Below are positions 34,848 through 43,591 of a DNA stretch of 64,000 nt, piece by piece. The stretch's first letter is position 1, and each line of letters starts with the position of its first letter. The notes below the pieces were generated by a model that saw only the letters and a list, made by a program, of their open reading frames with translations, ran no database searches and had not been told where the DNA came from. The stretch is from positions 620,001 to 684,000 of the forward strand of contig NZ_WEGI01000001.1 of assembly GCF_009604425.1 (NCBI RefSeq). The letters run 5' to 3'. The translations under genes and the position numbers were made by a program. The stretch comes from Nocardia aurantia. Lineage in GTDB: Bacteria; Actinomycetota; Actinomycetes; Mycobacteriales; Mycobacteriaceae.

Positions 34848-35339
34848 TCAGCGGTCGAAAGTGCCGCGAGGCGTGGGCCGGTATTCGACCGCGTCCTCGA
34901 ATTCCGGTCGTGCCGAATCGTTCTCCCGCTCACCGGGTGGTGTCAGCGGCGCCGGCGGCGGCGTGGCGAGGCCGTCCTGCAACGCGGGCAGGCCCTCGAT
35001 GAAATCGCCCAGCTTCGGCAGGCTCGCGCGGGCGGCGAGCAGGGGGGCCAGCAGTTCGTCCGCCTTGCGCTTGACCTCGGCCGCGGCCTGCTGCGCGGCG
35101 GTCACCGTGGCACGGGCGATCTGGCCGTAGCTCAGATCGTCGATGTCCTCGGAGAAGGTCGTACGCACGATGGACCCGGATGCGTTCACCTCCACGGTGA
35201 TTCGCCCGCGTTCCACACTCGCCGACGCGGTGAGCTCGTCCCGTCGCTGCCGCGCGTCGATCATCTGCGCCATGACGTCGTGGAAGGAATCCAAGAACTG
35301 GGCGAAATCCGTGACCAGTCGTTCGTTGGGTCGCGACAC
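34848..35339 (-). CDS. YbaB/EbfC-like protein with disordered tail
   Basis: 163 aa. Residues 1-110 have the YbaB layout: a helix with QMIDARQRRDELTASAS, strands ERGRITVEVNASGSIV, then the DDLSYGQIARATV helix. The tail from about 120 is Pro/Glu/Asp-rich and probably disordered. The GTG start has no clear ribosome-binding site and lies 12 nt after the previous stop, so translation is probably coupled. It pairs with the shorter YbaB-like neighbour; the two could form a heterodimer (inference). Confidence 0.72.
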   Translation of the reverse strand: MSRPNERLVTDFAQFLDSFHDVMAQMIDARQRRDELTASASVERGRITVEVNASGSIVRTTFSEDIDDLSYGQIARATVTAAQQAAAEVKRKADELLAPLLAARASLPKLGDFIEGLPALQDGLATPPPAPLTPPGERENDSARPEFEDAVEYRPTPRGTFDR

Positions 35340-35351
35340 GGAATCAGTACA

Positions 35352-36023
35352 TCACAAATCGGACAGCATGGTGAAGGTCCGCTCGACGCCCTCGGTGCGC
35401 ACCGGCAGGCCGGTGTACTCGACCAGATAGTCGAGCACCTCGGCGGCGTCGCGTTGTCCCTCGGCGTCGGGCAGCGTCACGACGAATCGCGCGGGCCGGG
35501 GCGTGGTCTCGCCGATCAGCGCGACCAGCTGGCCGCCGCGCAGCCGGAGCACCAGCACCGGTGCGCCCTCGCGGCCGGGCTCGTCGAACGACGCCTTCAC
35601 GGCGTGCTCCACCAGCGCCATCGACAGCTCGAGCCAGCCGATCGGCACACCGGAACCGGGCGAGGGCCAATCGTCCGGATCCGCTTCCGCGAAAACCGGT
35701 TCCGGCCAGGGCCGCCGCCGCTCCAGTTCGGCCAGCAGTTGCCGCAGGAAGGCCAGGATCGACACCTCGTCGTGCCCGTCCGCCGCCGTCAGCGCCGCCG
35801 CCGGCACCGTGGCGGACGTCACGGCCCGGGTGAAGGCCGGATGGAAGTCGTCGACGGTGGCCCAGTGGCTGATGCGGTCGATCAGGTCGGTCGCGGCCCG
35901 GCTCACCAGCTCGGCATCGTCGAGATCCGCGACTTCGCCCATCGCGGCGCAGAATTCGGCGAGCAGGGTCTCCTGCCACTCCAGCTCGTCGAACGACTCC
36001 TGAAGTGACGGTTCGGGATTCAC
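35352..36023 (-). CDS. T7SS-associated protein, homolog of the C-terminal half of 624-1781
   Basis: 223 aa, starting with GTG behind GGAAGG. It is helical at the start (QESFDELEWQETLLAEFC), with DLIDRISHWATVDDFHPAF, LLAELERRRPWPEP, DWPSPGSGVPIGWLEL, a GAPVLVLRLRGGQLVALIG strand and an end of DYLVEYTGLPVRTEG. Each block has a counterpart in the C-terminal half of the 624-1781 product. The N-terminal SseB-like half is absent here. Function unknown; it lies in the ESX substrate operon. Confidence 0.72.
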   Translation of the reverse strand: MNPEPSLQESFDELEWQETLLAEFCAAMGEVADLDDAELVSRAATDLIDRISHWATVDDFHPAFTRAVTSATVPAAALTAADGHDEVSILAFLRQLLAELERRRPWPEPVFAEADPDDWPSPGSGVPIGWLELSMALVEHAVKASFDEPGREGAPVLVLRLRGGQLVALIGETTPRPARFVVTLPDAEGQRDAAEVLDYLVEYTGLPVRTEGVERTFTMLSDL

Positions 36024-36043
36024 GCGTTCAACCTTCCGGGGGA

Positions 36044-37567
36044 TCAGGTGCCGGGTGGCTTCGACCAGCCCGACTGCTCCCAGATGCCGCTGCCGGTGCC
36101 GCCCTCGGGTTCGGGCGGCTCGAATTCGGCGGACTGGGTGGGTTTCGTGGCTTTGCGCTTCTTGCGTTCGGATTCCGTCGAGCGGGCGCCGGAACCGCCG
36201 CCGGCGCCGCCCGGACCGTACGGCATACCGCCGGTCTGACCGAGGCCCGCGCGGTTTCCGGCCGCCGAGCCGCCCGCGGTGCCCTTCGCCAATTGCTCAC
36301 CCTGGAAGGGGCCCTGCGGATTCGAGGACGCACCGGGTGCGCCGCCGCCGGCGCCGCCACCGCTCTGGCCGGAGCCGGTGGAGGTGCCGCCACCCGCGGT
36401 CGCGGACCGGCTCAGCGCGTCCTGGTTCCCCGCACCGCTACCGCCGTAGCCGCTGTAGGGGCCGCCGGGCCCGTAACCGGGGAGGGGTTTGCCGTCGGGG
36501 CCCAGTGGTGTGCCGTCGGGGGCGTAGCCGTAGGCGCCGGGGAGGGGTTTGCCGTCGGGGCCGAGCGGTGTGCCGTCGGGGGCGTAGCCGTAGGCGCCGG
36601 AGAGGGGTTTGCCGTCGGGGCCGAGCGGTGTGCCGTCGGGGGCGTAGCCGTAGGCGCCGGGGAGGGGTTTGCCGTCGGGGCCCAGTGGTGTGCCGTCGGG
36701 GGCGTAGCCGTAGGCGCCGGCCAGCGGTTTGCCGTCGGGGCCCAGCGGCGTTCCGTCGGGGGCATAGCCGTACGGTCCGCTGGCGCCGAGTGCGGCCGCG
36801 GAGTAGCCGGGATCGGCGCCGCTGCCCGGGTAGTCGCCCGCGCTGCCGAGGGCACCGTCGCCCGAACCGGTTCCGTCCGAGCCGATTCCGCCGGAGCCCG
36901 GGCCGCCGGAGCTCAGGCCGCCGGCACCGGACCCGAGCGCGCCCGCGCCGAGGCCCGAACCCGCCGGCCCGGCACCGGATCCGAGGCCGCCGAGCGATCC
37001 CGCGCCGGGACCCGCACCGGCGCCGAGGCTTCCGGCACCCTGGCTGCCGCCGGCGGAACCGGCACCGAGACCGCCTCCGGAATTTCCGGCCCCGGCACCG
37101 CTTCCGCCGGAATTGCCGCCGCCCCCACCGGAATTGCCGCCACCGCCGTTCGCTCCGCCGTTGCCGTTGCCGTTGCCCCCGTTGCCGCCGCCGTTGTCAC
37201 CGCCCCGGTTTTCGCTGATCTCCCGGATGCGTCGCTCGCCGAACGAATCCTCGTGTTTCTGGAAGGCATTCGCGGCATCGACCAGATCGGCGCCGTAGGT
37301 ACTGAAGAGATTCTCGTAGGAGACGAAGGCGCCGTCCGGGCCCAGCAGGTCGTCGCGGGAGGCGATGTAACCGGTCGCGCCCTCGGAGAACTTCTTGCCC
37401 ATCTCGTCGTGGCCCCAGGGTTCCCCGAGCCCGTTGAGGCCCCCGGTGAGCGTGGACACGATCGAGGCGAGCGTGTCCTTCAGGGCCTCGAAATTCTTAC
37501 CGGCCCTGCGCAGGTCGTCGATGTGGACCTCGAGTGTCTCCGACGAGTCGGGCGAATCGCTGGACAC
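36044..37567 (-). CDS. WXG-like protein with long Gly/Pro repeat tail
   Basis: 507 aa, starting with GTG behind AAGGAGGT. Residues 1-125 form a WXG-like helical domain with EPWGHDEMGKKFSEGATGY (Trp51), the signature shared with 6081-6476 and 39173-39520. The rest is Gly/Asn/Ser/Ala repeat, then five copies of YGYAPDGTPLGPDGKPL in 20-residue units (36481-36777). A final mixed segment contains ESERKKRKATKPTQSAEF and EPEGGTGSGIWEQSGW. It is the first gene of the 16-kb minus-strand array and probably an exported repeat protein. Confidence 0.75.
   Translation of the reverse strand: MSSDSPDSSETLEVHIDDLRRAGKNFEALKDTLASIVSTLTGGLNGLGEPWGHDEMGKKFSEGATGYIASRDDLLGPDGAFVSYENLFSTYGADLVDAANAFQKHEDSFGERRIREISENRGGDNGGGNGGNGNGNGGANGGGGNSGGGGGNSGGSGAGAGNSGGGLGAGSAGGSQGAGSLGAGAGPGAGSLGGLGSGAGPAGSGLGAGALGSGAGGLSSGGPGSGGIGSDGTGSGDGALGSAGDYPGSGADPGYSAAALGASGPYGYAPDGTPLGPDGKPLAGAYGYAPDGTPLGPDGKPLPGAYGYAPDGTPLGPDGKPLSGAYGYAPDGTPLGPDGKPLPGAYGYAPDGTPLGPDGKPLPGYGPGGPYSGYGGSGAGNQDALSRSATAGGGTSTGSGQSGGGAGGGAPGASSNPQGPFQGEQLAKGTAGGSAAGNRAGLGQTGGMPYGPGGAGGGSGARSTESERKKRKATKPTQSAEFEPPEPEGGTGSGIWEQSGWSKPPGT
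36481..36777 (-). repeat. five 60-bp tandem repeats
   Basis: Each unit encodes YGYAPDGTPLGPDGKPL plus a three-residue spacer (AGA, PGA, SGA). Four units are almost identical at the DNA level and the outermost one is more diverged. All stay in frame. Confidence 0.9.
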
Positions 37568-37768
37568 GGGACCTCCTTGCGGGCAAGACGGGCAACGCCA
37601 TCACACCACGAATACGGAGACGGCGCGCAACGAGCCGATGAAGGCCCGGCGAACTCGTGATCGAACCGCCGAATCGTGCGTGAGCACCGCCGGAAGCCGT
37701 GCTTCGCTGTATCAGGATGGCGATGGCCGACACTGTGTTCCGGAACGTGGACGAGGAGACCCGGCGAC
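37568..37768. promoter_or_regulatory. divergent promoter region of the ESX substrate array and the + operon
   Basis: 201 bp between the GTG starts of 36044-37567 (-) and 37769-39013 (+). Both transcription units should start here. No convincing -10/-35 or operator was recognised. Confidence 0.4.
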
Positions 37769-39013
37769 GTGACCAGTTCCGACGGCGACATGTCCAGGGC
37801 CGTGCCTGTCGACGCCGATGTGCCGTTCCTGCTCGGCGAACTGGGCGTCGATCCGCTGGCCGGCGAGGCTCGCACCGAAGCTGTTGTGGTCACGGACATC
37901 TCGCCGCGGGAGGCCGCGGCCGGGAGTGACGGCGAGCGCACCGCGCGGCTGCGCGAACTGACCGCGCGCATCTGTCGTGGCCTGACCGCGCTCGGTCCCG
38001 AGGGATGGACCCGGATGGAAGCGGTGTTCGCGCTCACGGTGGCGGCCGAGGCGGGGTACGTCGGCTTCGTCGACGATCAGGAGCGCGTGGCCCGGGTCGA
38101 ACCGCCCGGCGACGTCCTGGCCGCCCTGCGCGAACACCGCGCGCTGTCGGCGGCCGACGGCGACGGGCCGTGGTGGCGGCTGCTGATCGGGGCGGACGCG
38201 CAGGGCGCGGTGGAGCTGCTCCCGGACGCGGGCGAGGACCCGTTCCCCGACGACCAGTTGTTCGAGCCCGAGGTGTATCGCGAGGATCTGCGGGTCTTTC
38301 CGCGCCGGCGGCTGCCGGTCTGGCTGGCCGCCTACGTGTGGCACGACGGCCGCCAGGTGCGCACGCCCCGGCAGGCGGCCGCCGCCGCGCGGTCCGCGTC
38401 CGCGCCGCCCACGCCGATGTCCGGGCTACCCGATCTCCCCGCGCTGTGGGGCCGGTGGGCGGTGATCGCGGCCGCCTTCCTGGCGATCGGCTCGCCGCGT
38501 GGTCCGGGAGTGGCCCCGGCTCTGGCCTGGTACGAGGACGAATGGCGCAGCGGCTCCTCACTTTTCGTGCTGCCGGACGGCCGGGCGGTACTCTCCGGCG
38601 GCGTGAGCGAGGCCCCGGAACTGGACGCCGCCTACAACATCGGCGGTGCGCTACCGGATCTCTATGCCGGCGCGCCGGTGTGGGTCGCAGATCCGGTGCT
38701 GGACCCGCGATCGCGGGCCGGCCTGCTGTCGTTCTGCTACTGGTGGACCGGTGACCGCTGGTATCGCGGTGGCGCCGAGAGCGATCCGGGCCCCGCCCTG
38801 CCCGCGGTGCACGGCGCCGCCGCGGCCGCGGCCGCGCTCGCCGATCTGCTCGAAACGAAAGTGCCTCCGGTCGAAGCGATTTCGAATCTGATCGGTGCGG
38901 CCGAGGCCCGGCGGGTGCGGCGACAGGACCTGGCCGCGGTGTTCGCGGACCCCGACCACGATCTCGACAGCGCCTACTACCAGCTGATCATCGCCGGGGT
39001 CACCGTCGACTGA
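37769..39013 (+). CDS. ESX-locus protein of unknown family, paralog of 43588-44886
   Basis: 414 aa. The GTG at 37769 is chosen because GAGGAG lies 10 nt upstream; an ATG at 37790 is an alternative. It begins VDADVPFLLGELGVDPLAG and contains FPRRRLPVWLAAYVW with RTPRQAAAAAR. Then come DGRAVLSGGVSEAPELDAAYN, ADPVLDPRSRAGLLSFCYWW and WYRGG. All these blocks recur in 43588-44886, so the two are paralogs flanking the CpnT-like gene. No known catalytic motif is seen. The Trp/Tyr-rich FCYWW segment is the most conserved part. Function unknown; an ESX accessory role is inferred from context. Confidence 0.7.
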   Translation: MTSSDGDMSRAVPVDADVPFLLGELGVDPLAGEARTEAVVVTDISPREAAAGSDGERTARLRELTARICRGLTALGPEGWTRMEAVFALTVAAEAGYVGFVDDQERVARVEPPGDVLAALREHRALSAADGDGPWWRLLIGADAQGAVELLPDAGEDPFPDDQLFEPEVYREDLRVFPRRRLPVWLAAYVWHDGRQVRTPRQAAAAARSASAPPTPMSGLPDLPALWGRWAVIAAAFLAIGSPRGPGVAPALAWYEDEWRSGSSLFVLPDGRAVLSGGVSEAPELDAAYNIGGALPDLYAGAPVWVADPVLDPRSRAGLLSFCYWWTGDRWYRGGAESDPGPALPAVHGAAAAAAALADLLETKVPPVEAISNLIGAAEARRVRRQDLAAVFADPDHDLDSAYYQLIIAGVTVD

Positions 39014-39062
39014 CCAGGTGGTTCGCGGTCCGGACCGGGAAATCACACCGATTTAACGCCGT

Positions 39063-39077
39063 TGTCCCATCGGGACA
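39063..39077. promoter_or_regulatory. TGTCCC-ATC-GGGACA inverted repeat
   Basis: A perfect 6-bp inverted repeat with a 3-nt centre lies in the 159-bp gap before the small WXG-like gene. It may be an operator for that gene and the following CpnT-like gene, or a chance palindrome. Confidence 0.3.
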
Positions 39078-39172
39078 TATCGGAATGGCTACAGTCCGGA
39101 AATCGGGTGACATCGAGATGGCCGGTGCGGCAATCTCGTGTGAATCACAGGTGAGTGATCGGAGCAGTTGTC

Positions 39173-39520
39173 ATGACGAGCGGCGCGATCGTGGTGTATC
39201 CGGACCGGCTGGCGGATGCCGGCCGTCGGCTCAGCGGCAGTGGAACCGGTTCCGCGCAGGGCGAACTCGCCGCGATCGTCGGCGATCTGACCACCAGGCT
39301 GGACAACTACGGGTCGCAGACCTGGGGCGACGATTCATACGGTAAGAAGTTCGCCGACGGCCACGACGGCTATCTCGCCGCACGGGACAATCTGCTGACC
39401 GGCGGCACCGAGATGGCGGCCGCGATCGGTTCCGTCGGTCGTGGATTGATAGCTGCCGCAGGCAATTTCACCGACAACGAGGCCTCGGGCCGCGACCGTT
39501 TCCGGAACCTGCGCGGCTGA
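39173..39520 (+). CDS. small WXG-like exported protein (WGxDxxxKKF type)
   Basis: 115 aa. The ATG at 39173 has GGAG 8 nt upstream; the upstream in-frame GTG at 39155 is less likely. It is helical, with QTWGDDSYGKKFADGHDGY (Trp51), then a second helix with NLLTGGTEMAAAIGSVGRGL. The signature is shared with 6081-6476 and 36044-37567. It ends 12 bp before the CpnT-like gene and probably partners it for export, like an Esx partner (inference). Confidence 0.75.
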   Translation: MTSGAIVVYPDRLADAGRRLSGSGTGSAQGELAAIVGDLTTRLDNYGSQTWGDDSYGKKFADGHDGYLAARDNLLTGGTEMAAAIGSVGRGLIAAAGNFTDNEASGRDRFRNLRG

Positions 39521-39532
39521 CCGGTCCCCGTC

Positions 39533-42500
39533 GTGTCGCTGTACCTGCCGGAGGGTCTGCGCTGGCTGGGCTGGGTCACCGGCGCGGAATGGCCCGCCGG
39601 GGACGAGGATCGCATGTTCGCGATGGCCCAGGCGTGGCTGGACGCCGCGGACCGGATCGAACGCGAGGTCGTACCGCTGTTGTCGACCGCCGGAACCGGC
39701 GTCGCGGCGGCCTATCTCGACGGTGACGCCGTGGCCGCGGTGAGCGCGGAAATGCGGCAACTGCTCTCGGGCGACAATTCGGTCGAGAAACTGGTGGCGG
39801 ACTATCGGCAGATCGGGCATTCGACCCGGCACGCCGCGACCACCATGGAACAGACCAAGATCATGATCATCATGGCGCTGACCACGTTGCTGGCGCAGAT
39901 CATCGGGGCCTGGCTGTGGCCGCCCACCGCCCCCGGGGTCGAGGCCGCGGCGATCGGCGCCACCCGTGCCTATCTCTATCGGGTCACCGGCACGGCACTC
40001 GAGGCGATCGAGCGGATCCCGGGTATCGGCGGATATCTGGTGAAGACCATAAAATTCGTCCCGGTCATCGGAGACCAGCCGGGAAAACTCGCGGGCATCG
40101 TCGCGAAACCGTTCACCGATCTGGTCGCGAAGGCCGCCCCCGGACTCGCCGGTGCCGCCGGTCGGCTGGGCGCCGACGAGGCGCTGGCCCTGTCGCTGGC
40201 CAAGATGCCGGAACAACTCACGAAATTCCTGATCGAAAAGGCCGTCAACAACACGATCTGGGCCGGCGGCCAGGACGTGCTGGTGCAGGGCATCCAGATG
40301 GCCGAGGGACATCGGGACGAGTTCGACGCCAAGGAATTCGGCATGTCGGTGACGGCCTCGATCGCCGGCTGGTATGTGGGCGCGACGGTCGCCACCTACG
40401 CCGAGAGGGGCGCCGCCGCCTGGCTGAAATCGCTGGGAAAGGACGCCACCGCCGGCGTCTGGGGCGCCGCCGCCGGCGCCTTCGCGGGTGTCATCTCGAC
40501 CGAGGCCGCCTCTGTGGTCGGCGCGGGGGTTGCCGCCGCCTGGACGGGGACCTTCGACGTCACCGGACTGTGGCACGGCATGATCGGCGCCGCGGCGAGC
40601 AACAGCATCATGGGCGCGCAGCGCGGCTACATCGGTGAATTGGGCGCTGCCCCAGGCACCGGAGCGCGTTTCGACGCCGAGGCGCTCGGCCTGCATCCCC
40701 ACGGCGAGGACGAGATCGTCCCACCCGCTCGCGCGCCCGAGCGGATCGGCTCGTTCGACGAGATCCGGGACCAGATGCGGCAACGCCACGCCGAGGAGTT
40801 GCGTACCGCGGGCCCGGACCGCGCCGACGTCGCGGACCGGCAACGCGTGGAGATGTTGCGCCTCAACCGTTCCCAGGTCGCGGAGAAACAGGCCGAACTG
40901 GATGTCGCGCGGGCGCGCGGGCGGGCGGTCGCCGCGGGCGCGGCGGCGCCCGACGAACATCCGGCCGTGGTGAACGCCAGAGCGCAGCTCACCGAGGCCC
41001 GTCGCACCGCGATCCGGGTCCGCGCCGATCTGCAACGCGCCGAAAACCCCGGTGGCGCGGCACGTCCGGCGCCACGCGCGGCGCACGAGGAGGTCGAGAC
41101 CCGGGCACTGCGCGGCCGCGGCGCGCTGACCGACGACGAGGTGGCCGTACTGGGCCGCCTGGAACCCGAACTGCCGCAACGCTATCGGGGTCAGGACGCC
41201 GGCGCCCACCGCTATGTCCGGGACACCATCGACGAACTCCACCGCCGCGGCGCCGAACTCGGCAACGCCGACGCCGAGGTACGCCGCCGCTACGCCGCGA
41301 TCGGCCCCGAACTCCACGAACTCGGCAACACGCGCGCCGCGCACGAGGACACGCTGACCGAGGCCCAGCGGGAACACACCGCGGCGGGTGATCGAGTCCG
41401 GCAGCGGCAGCGGGCATTCGACGAGGCGGACACCGATGCCGCGCGCGACCATGCCCGGCAACAGCTGCGCGCCGCGACGGAGGACGAACGGACCGCCGCC
41501 CGCGCCGTCGACAACGCCAAGGCTCGCCTGGAAGTGACCGATCGCCGGCTGGCGGCGCTGCGCGGCCGCGACGACCCCGGCGGCGTCGCCGATCTGGATA
41601 CCGCCGTACATCGTCAGTCGGCCGCCGTCGATCGGGCCGATCGAGCACACGACGAACTCGATCGGGCGCTACGCCAATCGAATCGCCAACTCGCGCATTA
41701 CCAGCGCGAGCACGCCGACCTGGAGGCCGAACGCCGGGACCTGGTGGACGCCCAGGCGAACACCCGAGCGCGGATCCGCGAACTGGATGACGCCCGCGCC
41801 GGCACCGCCCCCGAGAATCGCGCCGGAATCGACGACCTGACCCGCCGGATCCGCGCGCTCGACGCCGAATCCGACCGCCGTGCCGCCGAAATCGACGACC
41901 GCACCGCCGCACTCGACCGCCTGGCCGAGGCCCGCGCCCAGCTGATCGACGATCGTGCCCGTGCCCGCGCCGCGGTGGAGCGCCTCGACAACACGAACCC
42001 CGCCCGGGACGACCTGCTCCTGCGCTCCGGCACCACCGAGACCCGCCTGCGCCGCGAACTGGCCGAACTCGACAAGAACCTCCGCTTCGAACGACAGTTG
42101 ATCGACGGCGGCTACATGAGCGGTAAACCCAAGGCCCGCAAGCACGCACTCGACCAGACCATGCCGGACCCGTTCGTCGTCCTGACCCCGCCTCCGGAGA
42201 CCTTCTGGCTGGACCCCGCCGACACCGGAGCGGACCCCGGGCAACCGGGCGAGGACCCGGGCGACGACGATCCGGATGGTGGCGGTTCGACCGGCAGCGG
42301 CTCGGGTGGGGGTGCTTCGACGGGAAGCGGATCGGGCGGCCCGAGTGGAAGTGGTTCTGGCAGTGCCGGTTCGGCGGACGCCGGTGCCTGCGGGAGCGGG
42401 CAGACCGGAAGTTCCTCCGATGGTGGTGGTTCCGGCGGTGGAAGCCCGGCCGGCGGTAACGCGGGCCACGGCGGTTCGACGGGTAGCGGGCCGGGTGGTG

Positions 42501-43591
42501 TTCCGCCCGGCGGTGGTTCGGGCCATGGCGGGCCTGTCGGTGGGGGTTCGCCTGGTGGTGGTTCGGGCTATGGCGGACCGGCCGGTGGCGGGTCGCCCCA
42601 TGGAGGTTCGGGTTATGGCGGGCCGGCCGGTGGTGGTTCGTCCGGTGGAGGTTCGGGCTACGGCGGTTCGTCCGGTGGTGGGCCGGCCGGTGGTGGCTCG
42701 GGTCACGACGGTGGCTCGGCCCCGGCCGCATCCGGGGGTGGCTCGGTTGGAGACGGTGCGGGCCACAGTGGCTCGGGCCGTGGTGGTCCGGCCGGAAGTG
42801 GTTCGCCCGCCGGCGATTCGCACGGCAGCGATCCGGACGCGAAGGGCTCCGGCGATGAGGATTCGGCCGGTTCGGACGGCCCGGCCGATGCCGATCCTGA
42901 CTGTGGTGCTCCCGACGATCCGCTCGAGGACGGCCCCGATGACGGCGGACCACCGGAAGACGGCCTGCTCGAAGACGATGTCGACGGAGACGATCCGCGC
43001 GGGTGCGATCCGAGCGACCGCGGTCCGGGTGCCGATTCGGCCTTGAGTGGCCGGGAGGACGGTGTCGACGGAGACGATCCGTCCGGGTGTGACCCGGGTG
43101 ACCGCGGTCCGGGTGCCGATTCGGCCTTGAGTGGCCGGGAGGACGGTGTCGACGGAGACGATCCGTCCGGGTGTGACCCGGGCGACCGCGGTCCGGGTGC
43201 CGATTCGGCCTTGAGTGGCCGGGAGGACGGTGTCGACGGAGACGATCCGTCCGGGTGTGACCCGGGCGACCGCGGTCCGGGTGCCGATTCGGCCTTGAGT
43301 GGCCGGGAGGACGGTGTCGACGGAGACGATCCGTCCGGGTGTGACCCGGGCGACCGCGGTCCGGGTGCCGATTCGGCCTTGAGTGGCCGGGAGGACGGTG
43401 TCGACGGAGACGATCCGTCCGGGTGCGATCCGGGTGACCGCGATCCGGGTGCGGGCCTGGCCCTGAGCGGCCCGGATGGGCATGGCCGGGATCGTGCCGA
43501 TCCGGGCGGGGATCGCGACGGCCCAGCGGGCGGCGATCCGGCCGGAGGCGTGGACGACGGTGGCCCGGACGTGGAGGAGACCGACCGATGA
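39533..43591 (+). CDS. very long CpnT-like repeat protein, no toxin domain seen
   Basis: 1352 aa, starting with GTG; no strong ribosome-binding site, so probably coupled to the preceding gene. Residues 1-150 resemble the 1821-5666 product (LRWLGWVTGAEWPAGDEDRMF, and a hydrophobic IIMALTTLLAQIIGAWLWPPT). Small-residue helices run to about 370. A long Ala/Arg/Glu/Asp coiled coil spans about 410-880, much longer than in the paralog. Then come Gly/Ser repeats and, at 42977-43480, 28-residue units of the VDGDDPSGCDPGDRGPGADS type with one Cys each. The end is acidic and no catalytic domain is found. Its stop overlaps the next start by 4 nt (ATGA). Probable extended surface or secreted protein (inference). 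Confidence 0.75.
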   Translation: MSLYLPEGLRWLGWVTGAEWPAGDEDRMFAMAQAWLDAADRIEREVVPLLSTAGTGVAAAYLDGDAVAAVSAEMRQLLSGDNSVEKLVADYRQIGHSTRHAATTMEQTKIMIIMALTTLLAQIIGAWLWPPTAPGVEAAAIGATRAYLYRVTGTALEAIERIPGIGGYLVKTIKFVPVIGDQPGKLAGIVAKPFTDLVAKAAPGLAGAAGRLGADEALALSLAKMPEQLTKFLIEKAVNNTIWAGGQDVLVQGIQMAEGHRDEFDAKEFGMSVTASIAGWYVGATVATYAERGAAAWLKSLGKDATAGVWGAAAGAFAGVISTEAASVVGAGVAAAWTGTFDVTGLWHGMIGAAASNSIMGAQRGYIGELGAAPGTGARFDAEALGLHPHGEDEIVPPARAPERIGSFDEIRDQMRQRHAEELRTAGPDRADVADRQRVEMLRLNRSQVAEKQAELDVARARGRAVAAGAAAPDEHPAVVNARAQLTEARRTAIRVRADLQRAENPGGAARPAPRAAHEEVETRALRGRGALTDDEVAVLGRLEPELPQRYRGQDAGAHRYVRDTIDELHRRGAELGNADAEVRRRYAAIGPELHELGNTRAAHEDTLTEAQREHTAAGDRVRQRQRAFDEADTDAARDHARQQLRAATEDERTAARAVDNAKARLEVTDRRLAALRGRDDPGGVADLDTAVHRQSAAVDRADRAHDELDRALRQSNRQLAHYQREHADLEAERRDLVDAQANTRARIRELDDARAGTAPENRAGIDDLTRRIRALDAESDRRAAEIDDRTAALDRLAEARAQLIDDRARARAAVERLDNTNPARDDLLLRSGTTETRLRRELAELDKNLRFERQLIDGGYMSGKPKARKHALDQTMPDPFVVLTPPPETFWLDPADTGADPGQPGEDPGDDDPDGGGSTGSGSGGGASTGSGSGGPSGSGSGSAGSADAGACGSGQTGSSSDGGGSGGGSPAGGNAGHGGSTGSGPGGVPPGGGSGHGGPVGGGSPGGGSGYGGPAGGGSPHGGSGYGGPAGGGSSGGGSGYGGSSGGGPAGGGSGHDGGSAPAASGGGSVGDGAGHSGSGRGGPAGSGSPAGDSHGSDPDAKGSGDEDSAGSDGPADADPDCGAPDDPLEDGPDDGGPPEDGLLEDDVDGDDPRGCDPSDRGPGADSALSGREDGVDGDDPSGCDPGDRGPGADSALSGREDGVDGDDPSGCDPGDRGPGADSALSGREDGVDGDDPSGCDPGDRGPGADSALSGREDGVDGDDPSGCDPGDRGPGADSALSGREDGVDGDDPSGCDPGDRDPGAGLALSGPDGHGRDRADPGGDRDGPAGGDPAGGVDDGGPDVEETDR
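42977..43480 (+). repeat. six 84-bp tandem repeats, one Cys per unit
   Basis: Units start at about 42977, 43061, 43145, 43229, 43313 and 43397 (exact 84-bp spacing). The middle four are nearly identical; the first and last are more diverged. Each encodes VDGDDPSGCDPGDRGPGADS plus ALSGREDG, an Asp-rich loop around a single Cys. Ca2+ or other metal binding, or disulfide cross-links between units, are possible (inference). Confidence 0.92.

Noticed and set aside
42977..43480. Regular 84-bp repeats as a CRISPR array
   Set aside because: No unique spacers; the repeats are contiguous, in frame and inside a long coding region.
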